A stretch of 64,000 nucleotides of DNA, taken from the NCBI RefSeq assembly GCF_019649055.1, contig NW_026570273.1, forward strand, positions 372,001-436,000, read 5' to 3'. Of this stretch, positions 19,901 to 30,748 are shown in pieces (position 1 is the first letter of the stretch; the number at the start of each line of letters is the position of its first letter). The notes under the pieces are model-generated. The model was given only the letters and a program-made list of their open reading frames with translations, did not search any database and was not told the DNA's origin. The DNA comes from Paramacrobiotus metropolitanus. Its lineage: Eukaryota > Tardigrada > Eutardigrada > Parachela > Macrobiotidae. The position numbers and the translations under genes were made by a program.

Positions 19901-21866
19901 GCAGTCCATGAAGGTGTACACTGCCACGGTGTTGGTACTCGTATCTGTACCAATAGTCGGCAATTCTTAGCTTGGGCGCAAGAATTTTGTGAATAAAGTG
20001 CGTTGCTCTTTCGGAGAAAAACCAATCCGCCACCATTGGGTTATCTTGCAAGAGTTTTGCTCTCAGTTTTGTGCTGGCATTCGTATTTAAATCTTGAAAG
20101 TCGACTGTGGGATCCAAAGGTCATACAGTTCAGGCCAGTGCAAGTCTGCAGCGGACAGCGTGAAAAACAGTGTTGGCATTCCAATGGATTTAACCATGTC
20201 GATCAATTCCGCGCTACGGTGATACCAATATGCCCTGGTGCCGCGTAGTCTGGAGCCGTAACTCATGATCTGTTTGATTAATGCTGGGTTATTTTGCAGC
20301 TTATCTCGTAGTTCCTCTGCCGTTATGTTCCCCAACGCCGACTTCCGCACAAAAAGCTGTCCTGTCCGAAGTGCTTGCCAGCGAAATAATGTGTTCATAG
20401 CAAAAAATCTAAACGTTGGATGTGATGCAAACCGTCTTCCTTCATAGCGCATTAGGTGTTTGAAGTATTCGCTTTCAGAAACTGCGACTGTTCTTCCTCG
20501 GTTATCACGTAAATCAGCGGCGCCGGTAGGGAATAGACACGGGAACGCTTGTGCAATATAGCCTGGTGTGTTGAACTCGTCGATCGGCTGTGATGACAAT
20601 TTTGGATACGGAACTTGTGGAATTTCTACACCAACGGCCTCTCTGACTTGTGCCGACTGATTAGTATGCGGTGTGACCACAACCCCAGTGTCATGAATCC
20701 GGTCATCCGGTTGTGTGTTATCACACGGTGGTTGAATAGTGGTTTGTAACGTTGGTAACGCGAAGTGCAGATTGCCATCTTCCGGCAGCAGAGATAACGT
20801 AGCTTCGTTAATCTGGATATCTTTGTACCATATATTGTTTTTTTTCAGCCAGAGCAGTGCCCGGCGAATACGAGTGGCAGAAACGTTGAATGCAGTATAG
20901 TTGTCCATGTCGGTTCCACTGACCAAAATAACTGAAACCAGTTCGTTCACGTTGTGCGGCAGGACTTTCGCAAACGATTCGACATCTTGCATGAAGTTTA
21001 TGACGTTTCCACTGTAACTTAGCTGCTGACCGCGGCCAATTTTGTAAACTGATAGGACGGGATGAATTCTTGCAATCAAGAGCTCTTCTAGAAAGGTCAG
21101 ACGTTTCAGCGCTGCTGGTACAGTTCCCGGGTCCATGTTGTTGTTTTTCCCGTATTTCGATATTGCTTTTCTGCAATGCGCACAGCGCATAAGATCGTCC
21201 AATTTCAAACCTGGCCATGCTTCCTTGCACACATCACATCTTTGCCACTTTAATGCCATCATATGTTGCTGAAGTGATGTTGCTAACAGGCTTGGGTCCA
21301 TGCAAGCTCGAGATATCGCGCGAGAGAAACGTCGGGATTGTAAACGTTCAGCTCTTTGTTCAGATGTCTGACCTTGGCGTGCACGTCTGTGAGCCTCTCT
21401 ATCCCGCCGTTGTTCCTCTGCGCGTTCTGAAAGCCTCTGTTCTCGCCGGCGCGCCATTCGTTCCCGATTTATCGATCTTAAAGTGCGCCCTGCTTGTAAT
21501 GGCATATTTTGTGTTCGCCGACGAGCAGCAGCCTCTCTGTCCCTCCTCTGTTTGCTTCGGAGTTGGGCAGAGGTCATTGCGGCTCTTCTTCGAGCTTGAT
21601 TTGCCCTATTGCGCGCACGGGTCTGTTCGGCTTGTTCATGAGACTGCCGCCGCTGACGTTTCCTAGGTGGGGACGGTGAAGGTGACGACGATTCGCTATT
21701 CGTCCCTGCAGCACAATTATGATCTATATTGTGGATTTTTCTTAAGTTTGACACGGCATTTTCACCTTGCTACGGACAATTAGTACTCACGGTTTGTTAT
21801 TTCCTTCTTTCTGGGCCTTTTGCGGTTGCCGGGTACGGGCGCCTTCGGAGCAGGTTTGCGGGCCAT
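16937..21866 (-). mobile_element. Autonomous Helitron (3' end seen, 5' end not located)
   Basis: Rolling-circle transposon encoding the Rep-helicase described separately. Reading the - strand, the probable 3' terminus is a short hairpin (16945-16969; stems GTGC/GCAC and CGCT/AGCG, with an internal bulge). It is followed by CTAG at 16937-16940 and then T, which is the usual Helitron end and A/T target arrangement. The 5' TC end could not be found. It must lie beyond the first coding exon (ATG at 21866) and may include the tandem repeats near 22.2 kb. If the 3' end is right, the element sits in an intron of the Polinton's last gene. Confidence 0.65.
17132..21866 (-). CDS. Helitron Rep/Pif1-like helicase, three exons, one frame break
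   Basis: Rolling-circle replication initiator fused to a helicase. Exon 1 (21791-21866) encodes a basic leader starting MARKPAPKAP. Exon 2 (17729-21723) is Arg/Gln-rich at first, then has a Cys pair pattern (CDVCKEAW...CAHC), the Helitron-like N domain, the HUH nuclease motif RGSVHLHGLLW, and the paired-Tyr motif NYVAKYASK. The Pif1 helicase follows, with Walker A GKAGSGKST. Exon 3 (17132-17673) holds the final helicase motifs (AITIHKAQGIT, YVGFSRVKS). The 55-nt second intron (17674-17728) and the 67-nt first intron both keep frame. Two defects are visible: a one-base break at GGG 20109-20111, and Walker B reading IVDGFSM, with Gly (codon 18243-18245) where the family has the catalytic Glu. 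The copy is probably inactive. Confidence 0.85.
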
Positions 21867-22059
21867 CAAAAATTTCGGGTAAGCGAGCTAATCGGCTTAC
21901 CGGCAAGTTTGCCGGCTATTTACGCATGATATACAGTGACCTTTGTAACAATTTAATTTACAGTATATAACATTACACGACTAATGTCAATAAATAAAGC
22001 ACTGAAACCATGGAAATAATATTCAGTATTATTAAATGGACAATACTTACACAACGTTG

Positions 22060-22110
22060 TACATACTTATATTGTACATACTTATTGTTGCACATTGTAC
22101 ATACTTATAC
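22060..22110. repeat. Short gtacatacttat direct repeats
   Basis: Three near-identical copies of gtacatacttat occur within 50 bp (22060-22110), upstream of the Helitron coding region. They are simple direct repeats with no coding content. Confidence 0.7.
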
Positions 22111-22140
22111 AATGTCATGTGGTCAACGCGGTTCAGCGAT

Positions 22141-22490
22141 CGGCGACTCACAGACACCGCATAACGATAGAGTTCCGCCATGGCGGTGACCGACGCACAG
22201 ACCCCACAGTTTCTTTGTGGTGGGAGTATATACGGCCATGTGTGGAACGCACGTACTGGGCGCCATGGCGGTGACCGACGCACAGACACCACAGTTTCTT
22301 TGTGGTGTGAGTATATACGGCCATGTGTGAAACGCACGTACTGGGCGCCATGGCGGTGACCGACGCACAGACACCACAGTTTCCATGTGGCGTGAATATA
22401 TACGGCCATGTGGGGAACACACGTACTGGGCGCCCAACGAATGGGTTACGCAATGGCGGTGACCGACGCACAGACACCACTTTTTTTATT
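22141..22490. repeat. 85-bp tandem repeat carrying TATA-like boxes
   Basis: Units anchored on atggcggtgaccgacgcac start at about 22179, 22264, 22349 and 22451 (periods 85, 85 and 102), with a partial unit before. Each full unit contains gtatatacggccatgtg, a TATA-like string, and a ccaca...tgtgg inverted pair. The array lies a few hundred bp upstream of the Helitron start codon, on the promoter side, so it may be a repeated promoter or a sub-terminal Helitron repeat. The long - strand frames across it come from the repeat and are not taken as genes. Confidence 0.85.
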
Positions 22491-22555
22491 TTCCTTGAAC
22501 ACAGAAGACCTTCGCTACGCTTCGGTCGAAAATTTACAGGAATTGAAGTGCGCCT

Positions 22556-23760
22556 GTAAAATTACTGCGGATAAAATGAGCCTATAAAAATTATCAAGGC
22601 CGAAAAGTGCCCCACAGAAAATACACAGGGTACAATTCGTCTACAAAATTTACCTGGCTGAAATAGCCCTGTAAAAATTACTCGGGTTAACAAATAGTTT
22701 TAAATTTTCAAGCCTCGAGACAATTCCCATAAAATTACAAAGGTTTAAATTCGCATAAGAAAATTGCTTAGGTTTGAAATGCACCTATAAAGTTACTTTG
22801 GATAACAAATATCCTATAAAGTTTTTCCGGCCAAAAAGATTCCAAAAAAATTATTGCAATTTAAAAAATCGCCTTTGAAAATTATTCGGGTCAAATAGCC
22901 TTACAAATTTTCCCGGATCAAAATTAGTCCACAAAATTTCTTAAGCCAGAAATATTCCCGTACAATTTTGCAGTAATAAAATCACTAGCGGAAATTAATT
23001 TGTTTGAAAATTACCCAAACAATTTCACCAAAAGACAAATAGCCAATAAGATTTCTAGGGCCCTAAAGATTCCCATAAAATTATTGCGGTTACAAAATCA
23101 CCTTCTAAATTTATTCGGTTCAGATAGCTTCAACAAAATTTCACCGGATTCAAATTAGCCCACAAAATTCCTCCGGCCAGAAATGTTTCCGTAAAATTTT
23201 GCAGTGTTAAAATCGCTAGCGGAAATTAATTCAGTTGAAAATTACCAATGCAATTACAGCGAAAGAAAAAACACTCCATAAAGTTTTTATGGCCGTAAAG
23301 ATTCCCATAAAATTACACTGGTTTAAAATAACCAACACAAATTTTTAGGTTAAAAATGTACCTATATAACTACACTGGATACAATAACAGATTCAGAAAT
23401 TTCTCAGACCTTAAATATTCCATTAAATTTAAACAGCGTTAAAATTGACTGCAAAAATAAATTCAAATTGCCAATGCAATTACATTGCCAATGCAATTAC
23501 ACCGAATGAACAGCAGCACATAAACTTTTTCGGGGCATAAAGATTACCGTCAAATGACACAGGGCTAAAATCGTCTACAAAAATTTGTCCGGTTTAAAAT
23601 TGCCAATGCAATTACACCGAATGAACAGCAGCACATAAACTTTTTCGGGGCATAAAGATTACCGTCAAATGACACAGGGCTAAAATCGTCTACAAAAATT
23701 TGTCCGGTTTAAAATGCAGCTATAGCCCTACAACGTTTAGAAAAAAACGTGTACGAATAT
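22556..23760. repeat. Degenerate ~29-bp tandem array with ~231-bp higher-order period
   Basis: AT-rich array in which an approximate unit of the form ccyataaaattacycggg-ttaaaatng recurs every 27-31 bp, about forty times. A longer period of about 231 bp (eight units) is superimposed: the block gattcc..aaaattattg at about 22835 recurs near 23065 and 23296. No gene is seen. A near-perfect 115-bp duplication lies at its right end. Confidence 0.7.
23485..23714. repeat. 115-bp near-perfect tandem duplication
   Basis: Two adjacent copies (23485-23599 and 23600-23714) start ttgccaatgcaattacac and end ccggtttaaaat, with no difference that I can see. They are far more alike than the surrounding array units, so this is a recent event, or an assembly artefact. 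Confidence 0.9.
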
Positions 23761-25883
23761 TTTGCGTACAAATACTCGAAAAGTTAGCTGCGGTGAGAAT
23801 TAACTACAAAAGCTATCGGGTTGAAAATATATCTACAAACTCACACGATTACATAAATTTTGGCCTGTACAAATTATGCGGCGCATCGAGGCTTACCCTG
23901 GCCATTGTAGCAGTTACGGGTAATTTAGGCTTAACCATGGTTGCAGTTGCAGGTATAGCGCCCTTCCGGTCCAATGTAATACGCTGTTGTAGTAGAAAAA
24001 CCGATAGGTGACTGGGAATACACAGTTCGGCCACCGGAAGTAGTTTGGGATGATTCCTGTTACCGGAAATGACGCGGCCAGCTGTAGCCTACATTGCATG
24101 TACATAGCGATACTACACAGGAAACGACGCTTTAAACATACATACATACACAATATTACAGCCAAGTATACGTCGTTACTACTTACGTGTACCAAAGGAT
24201 GAGGTTCGCACACCAGGTTCAGTTCCTCCCGTTAAGCCAGTAAAGAACAGTAATTATTTCAGGTCGCCATGCAACGATGCTCGTGCTATTATAGTGCGGG
24301 AACATGAGTGGGTCGCCAAGCGTGTTGTGCTGCTGTATGCAATGGCACCGCATGGCCAGACATACATGTATATGCATGCCACGCGGTGAGGGATCAAAGT
24401 CCCTTTTCCGCGTGCTGGCTGGTGGCTGGGTAAATGAGCGCTGCGAGAACATTTTCTTGCAGAGTGATATTTGTTTTGGTTTTTTTGTTAATGTGCCCAG
24501 TGATACTGCTCAAAAATCTGAAGGATATTATTGCTGCAAGTACACAGTTTGAGTAGCAGGCATACCATTGGAACATACTGATTTTACCCTTTTATTAACA
24601 GACAGTGCCAGTCTGCTCGGTAGATGTCGTTTCGATGCATGTAGGGAACTTGTACCCGTTTTGAATCGCTTCACGGCAGCGGTGATACTACCAGCAGGTA
24701 ATATCGAATCGCTTCACGGCAGCGGTGATACTGCCAGCAGGTAATATCTATGTATTTATCTATAATTTTAGCGATTCTTTTCTGATTACCAGTGATTTTT
24801 TCTGATTTTTTAAATTTATTTTTAAAAAACGGGACGTCATCCCGGGACGCTCTTATCAGCGTCCCACATCTAAATGCCGGTCGAGCCTAGTGTATTACTA
24901 CTGTTATTATTTTTGGGGCTTTAGGCTTCAGCATCTGTCATGTAACTGCAGCTACCCACAAAATAGCAATAATTAACTAATTCCTTTTGGTTTCAGCAGG
25001 CGCGCTAAAATATGTAGCTTTAAGCACTCGCAGGAATTATCTGTATGTGACGCTGTAAGAGGGGTGCAGCAATACCGGAACCGCTGCGATTTGCCTGGTT
25101 AATTAATTCCCGAATAAAATGTGCGCTCTGTCAGTGTCATGGACCTTAATTCATTCACACAAAAGCGGGACAGTATCGCTAGTCGCAGAGAGCGTCACTT
25201 TCGGCAATATAAAGCGGGACAGCGACAGCGTTGCGCAATCGAAGTAGCCAAAGCTCCGTGGAGCTAGAAGTCCAACAAAGCCACTAAATATGCGCGCTTG
25301 ATAAAGGGTAATAGTATTCCGGATAGCAATCCTTCGCTGTACGCTAATAAAGTAAAAACTGCATGAAAGTGCAGCATCGTCAGTGGGTTACAGTAAGTAT
25401 TAAAAAATAAGTTTCCTAACTTTGACACATTGATTACAATTAAGTACAGTATTTGCAAGATGAACAGCAAGTACTGTGTAATTTATTTCTTCTATTCCAA
25501 GATCCCGGCACGTTGTAACAACGTTTACGTTGGCGGCAATGTGATACAACACAATTTTACGGAGCTTGAGGGGCAACAATTACGGCGAGGAATTTATTTC
25601 TGGCTTAATTAGTTTCCGGATAAACGCACTATCAGAACCGCTAACTCATTCACGGAAAAGCGGAATACTGCCGTTAACGGGAAAGAAGAGAAGGCATAGC
25701 GATGGTTCAATGAAAGGTTAGTGTGCCTGTATGCAGAATGGAGAACATCCGTAGTCCGATCATGGATGTAGTCAACAACCCTGCGAACATCAGATGTTTG
25801 ATGAACCTGTGCACGAGAGTAGTATACCGGCCGTGGGCAAGCATCCCAGTAGTGTAAATAAAATTAAATTTTTGCGGTGAACA
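23761..25883. other. Intergenic region without recognised genes
   Basis: No frame with recognisable content is seen. The region holds a 43-bp tandem duplication (24663-24748), a small hairpin (24844-24865), and two partial copies (about 25060-25210 and 25600-25680) of a block that also precedes the intact 7TM gene (about 30435-30560). The block includes taattaatt-cc-gata and ccttaattcatt-ac strings and presumably contains duplicated receptor-promoter sequence. Confidence 0.6.
24663..24748. repeat. 43-bp tandem duplication
   Basis: Two copies (24663-24705 and 24706-24748) of a unit starting gaatcgcttcacggcagc, differing at a single base. Confidence 0.9.
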
Positions 25884-28240
25884 ATGCTAAATCTGACGGC
25901 AAAAAACGTCTCCAACGCAACCTCTGTCCATGCAGTGGCCCATCTTTGATGGCTTGATCACCTACTGGTCGTTCTGCTTCCAATAGAAACCTTTTACCTC
26001 GTGGCCGTTGTCAGTTTGTTTTTGTCCAGTGAACGGTTGCGAATATTTATTTATTCAACATGCTGCTGTGTTACATAACGACGTTCTCGTTGAAGTGGGC
26101 CACCATCTTCCATATGGAGATAACGGGGCGTGCTATGGAAACTAGTGTCGGTTGGTACGGTACGCGAATTTTGTACCTGTGGGTCGGTGATCCCCTCGCC
26201 GCTTCCGGGCACGTGCTGCTGGCCCTCAGCCGCGTCTGGGCGGTGACCTTTCCCATCTCCTACCGCAAACATCACACGAAACGCGTGGTCATTGCTTCCC
26301 GTATCGTCTTGTGTGTAGTTGCGTGTGCAACCCGTCTACCGCATTTTGTTCTGACCATCACTGAACGCGCCGGCGCACAAGGGAAAGTGTGCGTGATCCC
26401 AGTGCAAGTATATTCCTTGTTTTTCTCTATTGCTCGATGCATCTCCTTAGCCAGTCTGGTCATCGTGTTTGGGTCGGTGCCATATGTGCTTCTCTTGCGG
26501 CGAATTAAAAGGAAAGAGTTATTGTGTGTTTAACTGCTCCTGGTAAGAAAATTCTTGCGGAAAAATTTTTTGGCGTACAGCAGCGGATGACCCAGGTTGT
26601 ACTGAAAGTCTGTAAACCTATTAATGAATTATCTGCAAGTTTGACCGCAACAGCTGTATCGACCATTACAGTATTTCCAACAGCGCAGAATGATATCTCT
26701 GTGACAAAGTCTGCAGACGTAGCTCGATAATTAATAGGAGTTGGCGAAAAGCCGGGCCTGGTCTATGGTGTGGTTACTGTGTTAAACTGGTCTGACGTGG
26801 CTTTTATTAGTCTTGTTTTTTCGTAGAGCCTTCAGGAATTCGGAAACATCCCTCAGGCCACAACGGCAGGAACGCCATTTTCTTAATCTCATCAGTAATC
26901 ACTCTTGTTATCTGGGGATTCTCCTTGAGTGCGGGGTATTTTTTCTCGAATTGGCGACTGCTAACTTGAAAAGGCACGAGCTCCAGTCCAAAGAGCAGTC
27001 GGTATCACGGAGGTGCTGCCAAATTAAATTAAGCTTTGAGCAGCGTAGAACGGAAGTAGGCCGCGATGGATGTCAATCTGCTCAATAATCGCCAAGAAAA
27101 CATGTTTTTGGCAAACCGAAAACTTGTTATTGTAATTTGTTTTCAGCTACTGAATTTTTGTAGCAAATCATAATTCAACCTAAAATTGTAAGTTCGATTA
27201 CACGGGCATATCAAATCAGTGCTATTCAGTCGGCACGCACATGTGCATCCAGAGTTTATGATGCTGTTTGGTTTCGTTGATGAACGGTGGTCATTGATCC
27301 CTAATCAAGGCGATTCTATTATTTTACTGAAACTAGTTTAAAAACTGGGTGCAGTTAAATTTCTGCAGGCCTAATACGTTACCGATACAACAATTTGTTA
27401 CCGTTACCGCTTTCTAAACCACGCAAAATCCAATTTCGTTTGTCCCATAAATGTTTACAGGTACACCTAGCCGTGCTTACATGCGTGTTTTTGATTTCGA
27501 CGATGCGGTTAATTTCCGGTTGACCCGCTTGCAGTCTTAGTCTTACCATGGTTAGTTGAGCCGTTCTTGATTCACGAAAAAGACAAATGAAATCTTGAAT
27601 TTTAATCCAGTCCATCTTCTCCTGATTACTCGCGTTATGAGGATCTATAATTCTATAAGAAAATGCTTTGCTCGGACCTTTGCATAACGCGCGTAGGCTA
27701 GCATCGCTTGCAATTAAACAGATTCAGATATCAAATCATCTTTTTAAGTATCGTTTTTTAAACTAATTATTGAGTAGATTACGTACTAGATATTTTAAAG
27801 TCAGTATTCTGGAAAAATGTCTCGTAAGATCTCCTGTCCAAGGCAAGCCGCAGCCCCTTTCCGCCGGTACTAACGCCGTCTTCTAACCTCCAAAGCCGTC
27901 AGCTTTGTCATGTAGTGATCTATCCTTTGTTCCAGTTATCGGCTGCTCATGGAAAGCGTCTGGCTAATCGGCAATCTTAACGGCATTTTGAACGCTACCG
28001 TCTTTATCCTGTGCTCGCCGGTGGCTAGGAAGGTGTTCTTGGCCAAACTAGGTTTAGACTACTGGAATGAGCGCTCTTTGGGCGGAACCCAAAGGACGGC
28101 ATCACCAGCGCAACACAGTCCGGTTAAACTTATCCAAATATCCACCATTGATCGACCAGAAAAACAAAAGAAATATTTTGGTAACCTTAATAATATGCGC
28201 GAGTATCCGCTTAAGGGAAGTGGCCCGGTACATGGTACCA
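25884..28240 (+). pseudogene. 7TM receptor (class-A-like) pseudogene
   Basis: Paralogue of the intact receptor at 30749. The N-terminus aligns codon by codon, but there is a TGA at 25947-25949 and a 10-bp deletion at 26040/26041 relative to the paralogue, which shifts the frame. Conserved blocks remain: FHMEITGRAMETSVGW, LALSRVWAVTFPISYR (the DRY-equivalent region after TM3), TRLPHFVLTITERAGAQG and TM5. The exon-1 donor is near 26543. Exon 2 remains from about 27835; the TM6 region is broken by a stop and small indels. TM7 is recognisable (GNLNGILNATVFILCSP, then ARKVFLAKLG) and runs into an inverted-repeat element at 28211. Several independent lesions make this a true pseudogene rather than a sequencing artefact. 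Confidence 0.8.
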
Positions 28241-29556
28241 AATTCGTGTACATGCACGAAACGTTGACTTTCGCGCACTCCCAAACACATTTTTGTTTCG
28301 TTTATGACATTCTCTAGCCAGAAGATTTGCATACACTGCCATGATAACCGTTTGTGCGCGCAACATCCGGTTCGGACTTATGACTGCAGTGAAACTCCTC
28401 TTAACATTCACCTTCGTATAACATTCACCCCTTTACAGCTATAACATACACCATTTATGAAACCGACAACAGTTTTACCGGCTTATTCACCCCTTACATA
28501 ACATACAGCTGGCTTAACCAGCAGACAGCTTTTAAGGCTCTTTTCAAATAAAGTTCCGGCTTCTGTTATCAGCCTGGTCAGTACCGGATCTTTCGATTCC
28601 GAACATGCAAAGGGTGTAAAAACCAACGTTCAGAATGAATAATTTGTGTAGTCTAGTGTTGTACTTGGCAGTACTTGTTGAGTTTTTGACAATCAACTTG
28701 TAAAGAAAGGCAGAATTTAACGGTTTTAGACTTTGAGTGATTCAAAGCTGCCTCGGTACCGTGCTTGTTTCTATGAACAAATAAAACGCGTATCTTTAAT
28801 AAGTATCGTGTCATAAGTACAAACGTAGTACTAAAAAAACATTTATAACAGAAACACTTCCTCAGTGCTATCCTGCTCGGGAATTGTACCCATTACACAA
28901 ATCGCATTCCCCCGTTGTATCTGTATAGAAAGTCGCTGTCTAAAAAACTCTTTCGCGCGTTATAAACTCTTTCGCGCGCTTTCGCGCGTGAACAAATTAT
29001 AAACATGGCCTACCCCCGGCGGCTATACCCCTAAGGGCAGCGCCCTTAGGGGCAGTGCCCCTATTTAACATACACCCCTCTGCAACATTCAGAAAGGCAA
29101 GATCGGAGGGTGTATGTGAAGTTTCACTTTATCAGAAAATTCCAAAAAGTTTAAATGCGTTCAGGTGTACCAAAAGTCTCATTATGGACCGATCCCCCTC
29201 AAATTTTGCACGTGAATGCGCATAACCACGAAGAACGTTTTTACACCGATCCACTCCTCCAGCATGTTGTTCAAATTTTAACACGAATTTTAAAAATTTC
29301 AGAATTTATTGTAAACTTTTCAAAAAATCATGGAAGTCTGGATCGGTGCAAAAACGATCTTAATGGGCATGCGCGTTTACTTGCAAAATTTGAGGTCGGT
29401 CCATAATGAGACTTTTGGTACACCTGAATGCATTTAAACTTTTTGGAATTTTCCTAGCAGCCAGAAGTCCCGAACCGAAGGTTACGCGCACAAACGGTTT
29501 TCTCGCCAGTGTATGCAAAGCTTCCTGGCTACAGCATGTTATAAACCGAAACATTT
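28215..29556. mobile_element. Long-inverted-repeat element, copy 1 (interrupted, right end truncated)
   Basis: The left end follows TTAA (28211-28214) and begins gggaagtggcccggtac, matching the end of copy 2. The left arm runs to about 28387, then a 741-bp insertion intervenes. The palindromic core resumes at about 29130 (aaaattccaaaaagtttaaatg) and its mirror ends near 29453. The right arm continues to about 29556 and then loses similarity, so the right terminus is missing. No coding capacity is seen. It follows the last exon of the receptor pseudogene. Confidence 0.75.
28388..29128. mobile_element. Nested insertion with AGTGAAACT terminal inverted repeats
   Basis: 741 bp that interrupts copy 1 of the inverted-repeat element. 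Its ends are AGTGAAACT (28388-28396) and AGTTTCACT (29120-29128), with looser complementarity further in (acattcacc against ggtgtatgtga). It contains a perfect hairpin cccctaagggc-agc-gcccttagggg at 29028-29052 and runs of cgcgc. No long frame is seen. This is a non-autonomous DNA element of unknown superfamily. Confidence 0.6.
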
Positions 29557-30748
29557 TTTTATAAACCGCGCGTTTTACATTTATTGGATCTACTTTTGCC
29601 AAAATATCAGCAGCGGTTGCCGGAAATGCAGAACACGATCTCCAAGAAACTTCCCAATATGTATCCTGATTAATAAAACGCTACCACTGTGTATCAAAAG
29701 CGCGAGTTCATTTCCCTCCAAGTTCTGTTTTTAAAGGCTGACCCTTTTAGATATATTTGCCATACTTCTCTTCCAGTAAATTCGCATGTACAAGGTGAAT
29801 TATGATGAATTGTTTGCGATACAATTTTCAAATCACACGAATGCTCCTTTACCAGTTTAAAGTTACAGTAGAATTGAATACCTCGCTGCTTACTGCGCCA
29901 AAGTGTTTCGTCACGCTATCAACATCTCGCTCCATTCACCTTGAGAGACACACCATAATTAGCCTAGGCGAACGTGCGTGGATGATTCAACTGCTACGGG
30001 ATGTGTGCGTGAATCGTAATCTCTTAAACGATGTAGAACGGATGTTAAATGGATGTTCATTTGTTACTCGATATGCGAGCACATTGGTCTCCAATGACTG
30101 GAGAAAAGTTCCTTTCTCCTTAGTAGGCTCTACTTCTTTCTTCCAGGAAAACCATGGAACGATTTTCGATTTTTGTAAACATTCACTCCTTTTGTAGGGC
30201 AAATGATGAGTAAGTAGTCGTCTTGATAATCACTGGTTGGTTCTGTTTTTCGGATAATGCCTTTCTGCTTCAGGATAAGTTGATTGGTTATCTGTTACCG
30301 TAGTTTCAATTCCACACAAAATACTAAATACTGATTTTGGGCTCGCCGGCCAGCAGCAGTAGCGTGTAGTAAAGTTTTATTGTATCGTTGACGTCAGTGA
30401 CCAGAAACAGAATAATTCGGCTCAGTAACAGAGCGGCAGCAATATGGGAGCCGCTGTAATCTTCTTGGTGTAATTAATTTCCGGATAACTGTCATGAACC
30501 TTAATTCATTTACGCCAAAGCGAGACAGTGAGTGCATAACGTGTGCAAAGAGCGTCGCATGCAGCAACACACGCAGCATTGAGTGAGCGGAGAAGGTTAA
30601 CGTGTTAAACCCCGCGCCATCCAATCCCGCTTATGTTCCCGCGGAGCCGGACATTTTGGTGATTCAACTAAGCAGGTTTATCTGCTCGCTCAATTCCAAA
30701 TAAATTTATTCTGAATAGCTGTCTTCATATTATATTATTTAGTCAAAG
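29557..30748. other. Intergenic region between the two receptor genes
   Basis: A 131-codon frame at 29802-30197 (+) has no recognisable domain and is not called as a gene. The block at about 30435-30560 repeats sequence found upstream of the pseudogene copy (about 25060-25210), consistent with a tandem duplication that carried the promoter along. Confidence 0.5.

Noticed and set aside
20808-21666. Several frames of 140-150 codons within the Helitron N-terminal region
   Set aside because: They are other-frame shadows of the Arg-rich Rep leader; only the frame continuing into the HUH domain has conserved motifs.
22047-22480. Three overlapping - strand frames of 104-120 codons with repeated SVRRSPPWRPV-type peptides
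   Set aside because: They follow the 85-bp tandem repeat, whose length is not a multiple of three, so all frames show the same peptide pieces; openness is a by-product of the repeat.
22556-23760. CRISPR-like regularly spaced repeats
   Set aside because: Units are contiguous and degenerate, with no unique spacers of constant length, and the context is eukaryotic.
24844-24891. Hairpin gggacgc..gcgtccc followed by CTAGT, resembling a Helitron 3' end
   Set aside because: The distance from hairpin to CTAG (about 20 nt) is long and no associated element body was identified; kept only as a hairpin.
29802-30197. 131-codon + strand frame between the receptor genes
   Set aside because: No recognisable domain, no clear promoter or splice partner; could be chance in this base composition.
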